Assembly (NCBI RefSeq): GCF_937958065.1
Contig: NZ_CALFXI010000077.1
Span: 1 to 27,250 of the forward strand
Length of the DNA: 27,250 nucleotides
Source: an uncultured Steroidobacter sp.
GTDB lineage: Bacteria > Pseudomonadota > Gammaproteobacteria > Steroidobacterales > Steroidobacteraceae
Reading direction: 5' to 3'
Position 1 is the first letter of the stretch. Every line of letters begins with the position of its first letter. The position numbers were made by a program, and so were the translations under genes. The notes under the pieces were generated by a model. That model had not been told where the DNA came from and did not search any database. It saw nothing but the letters and a program-made list of their open reading frames with translations. Shown piece by piece: positions 24,585 through 27,250 of the stretch.

Positions 24585-24636
24585 GTGTGTCAGGGTCGAT
24601 ACAGGCCGTGACACTGTCACGGGACAGTTGACACAC
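24585..24636. promoter_or_regulatory. Palindromic TGTCA/TGACA array, likely upstream activator site
   Basis: A 17-bp near-perfect palindrome CCGTGACACTGTCACGG (24606-24622; 8-bp arms, one central base) is flanked by GTGTGTCA (24585-24592) and its exact reverse complement TGACACAC (24629-24636). That gives four TGTCA/TGACA half-sites in 52 bp. The array lies about 140 bp upstream of the predicted sigma-54 start for the propeller gene, the normal distance for an NtrC-class enhancer, and 30 bp before the activator's own ATG, so autoregulation is also possible. Confidence 0.65.
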
Positions 24637-24665
24637 CGCCGCATCAGGATGAACCAGGAGAATTC

Positions 24666-26651
<1,986 letters not shown>

Positions 26652-26696
26652 GCCGACGACACCAGCGATGGGATGCGTACGGGCAAGCGATGGCTA

Positions 26697-27090
26697 CCGC
26701 ATGATTTGCGGCAGTGGTCGCGTGACTGTAAGAGCGTCGGTGGCTCGGCGGTGGCTATCGGGAGTCTCGGGAAACTCGCGAGCGTCTTTACTGTTGGCGG
26801 CTTTGCGTTCGATACCTGCCGCATGATTTGGTCAGTGGTTTGCGTGGTCGTAAGAGCGTTGGTGGCTCGGCGGTGGCTATCGGGGGACTCGGGAAACTCG
26901 CGAGCGTCTTTAGTGTTGGCGGGCTTTGCGTCGATGGGTGCCGCATGATTTGGTCAGTGGTTGCGTGACCGTAAGAGCGGTCGGTGGTTTGGCGGTGGCT
27001 GTCGGGGGTCTCGGGAAACTCGCGAGCGTCTTTACTGTCGCGGGCTTTGCGTCGATGGCTGCCGCATGATTGGCGCAGTGGTTACGTGAC
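26697..27090. repeat. Tandem repeat array, about 122-bp units, three full and one partial
   Basis: Each unit begins CCGCATGATT (26697, 26819, 26941, 27062), giving periods of 122, 122 and 121 bp. Units share CGTAAGAGCG, GGCGGTGGCT, CTCGGGAAACTCGCGAGCGT (identical in all three full copies), then TCTTTA(C/G)TGT and GGCTTTGCGT. The fourth copy diverges after about 30 bp. The unit lengths are not multiples of three in all copies and frames do not hold through the array, so it is unlikely to be coding. CTCGCGAG in the core is a perfect palindrome. Function unknown. Confidence 0.85.
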
Positions 27091-27094
27091 GCTC

Positions 27095-27210
27095 GGTGTC
27101 GCTCGCCCTTGACGCGCTATCGCGCTGCGAGCTGCAACGCGCCGCGGCGGAGGTACTGCCAGCGTGCAACGGTTTGCTCGAATGGCGGCGGTGGCCGAGT
27201 CACTGTGGTT
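27095..27210. other. Non-coding stretch between tandem repeats and inverted copy
   Basis: Part of the gene-free 599 bp after the sigma-54 activator. No open frame with coding character, RNA gene or terminator was recognised in this part. Confidence 0.4.
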
Positions 27211-27243
27211 GCGAACTTCCCGAGACCCCCGACAGCCACCGCC
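27211..27243 (-). repeat. Inverted partial copy of the 122-bp repeat core
   Basis: 33 bp that match the reverse complement of 26991-27023 (third repeat unit) with two mismatches, including a 27-bp perfect stretch. The sequence diverges on the right before the window ends, so further inverted copies may lie just outside. Confidence 0.8.
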
Positions 27244-27250
27244 CCGAGAT

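Noticed and set aside
26673..26948. 91-codon open frame across the tandem repeats
   Set aside because: The frame is not kept from unit to unit and the peptide is only the translated repeat; no start signal.
26697..27090. CRISPR array
   Set aside because: The whole 122-bp unit repeats, rather than short repeats separated by unique spacers, and no cas gene is near.

Overview
The window is GC-rich, almost fully coding bacterial DNA. The gene content suggests a Gram-negative, aerobic proteobacterium, most likely a gammaproteobacterium: an E. coli-like FabI, PpiD, a periplasmic lanthanide-type methanol dehydrogenase set, a caa3-type oxidase and a GlyGly-CTERM (rhombosortase-type) sorting tail. 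A Steroidobacter-like lineage would fit this together with the xylan/arabinan-type GH43 enzyme, but that placement is a guess. No tRNA, rRNA, transposase, CRISPR array or prophage gene was recognised.

Region 1 (1-5476): fabI with a hairpin over its ribosome binding site, a two-way terminator shared with the convergent ppiD gene, a Nei-like DNA glycosylase and a secreted GH43 glycosidase. Region 2 (5643-9795): two small conserved genes (DUF2277, DUF1428), then divergently a secreted DUF3617 protein, a D-Ala-D-Ala carboxypeptidase-like protein and a TMTC-like membrane glycosyltransferase with overlapping ends. Region 3 (9799-14924, minus strand): a compact respiratory operon encoding a di-heme cytochrome c, a lipoprotein cytochrome c, cytochrome oxidase subunit II with its own heme c domain, a subunit I/III fusion and a small membrane protein. 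The oxidase lacks the usual K-channel lysine and has Asp in place of the D-channel Glu. Region 4 (15061-17871): a large secreted Asp-box beta-propeller with two DUF11-like domains and a GlyGly-CTERM tail.

Region 5 (18006-26651) is a C1-oxidation island. A five-gene minus-strand operon runs xoxF - xoxG - xoxJ - adhC - gfa: methanol is oxidised to formaldehyde in the periplasm, electrons go to a dedicated cytochrome c, and formaldehyde is captured on glutathione and oxidised in the cytoplasm. A 129-residue secreted protein diverges from xoxF, and a PQQ-associated beta-propeller protein lies beside it. An AcoR-type sigma-54 activator is divergent from the propeller gene. Two good sigma-54 promoter matches face these accessory genes, and a palindromic array with TGTCA/TGACA half-sites lies about 140 bp upstream of one of them. 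This suggests sigma-54 control of part of a lanthanide methanol-oxidation locus.

Region 6 (26652-27250) is non-coding. It carries three full copies and one partial copy of an approximately 122-bp tandem repeat, and a 33-bp inverted copy of its core at the window edge.
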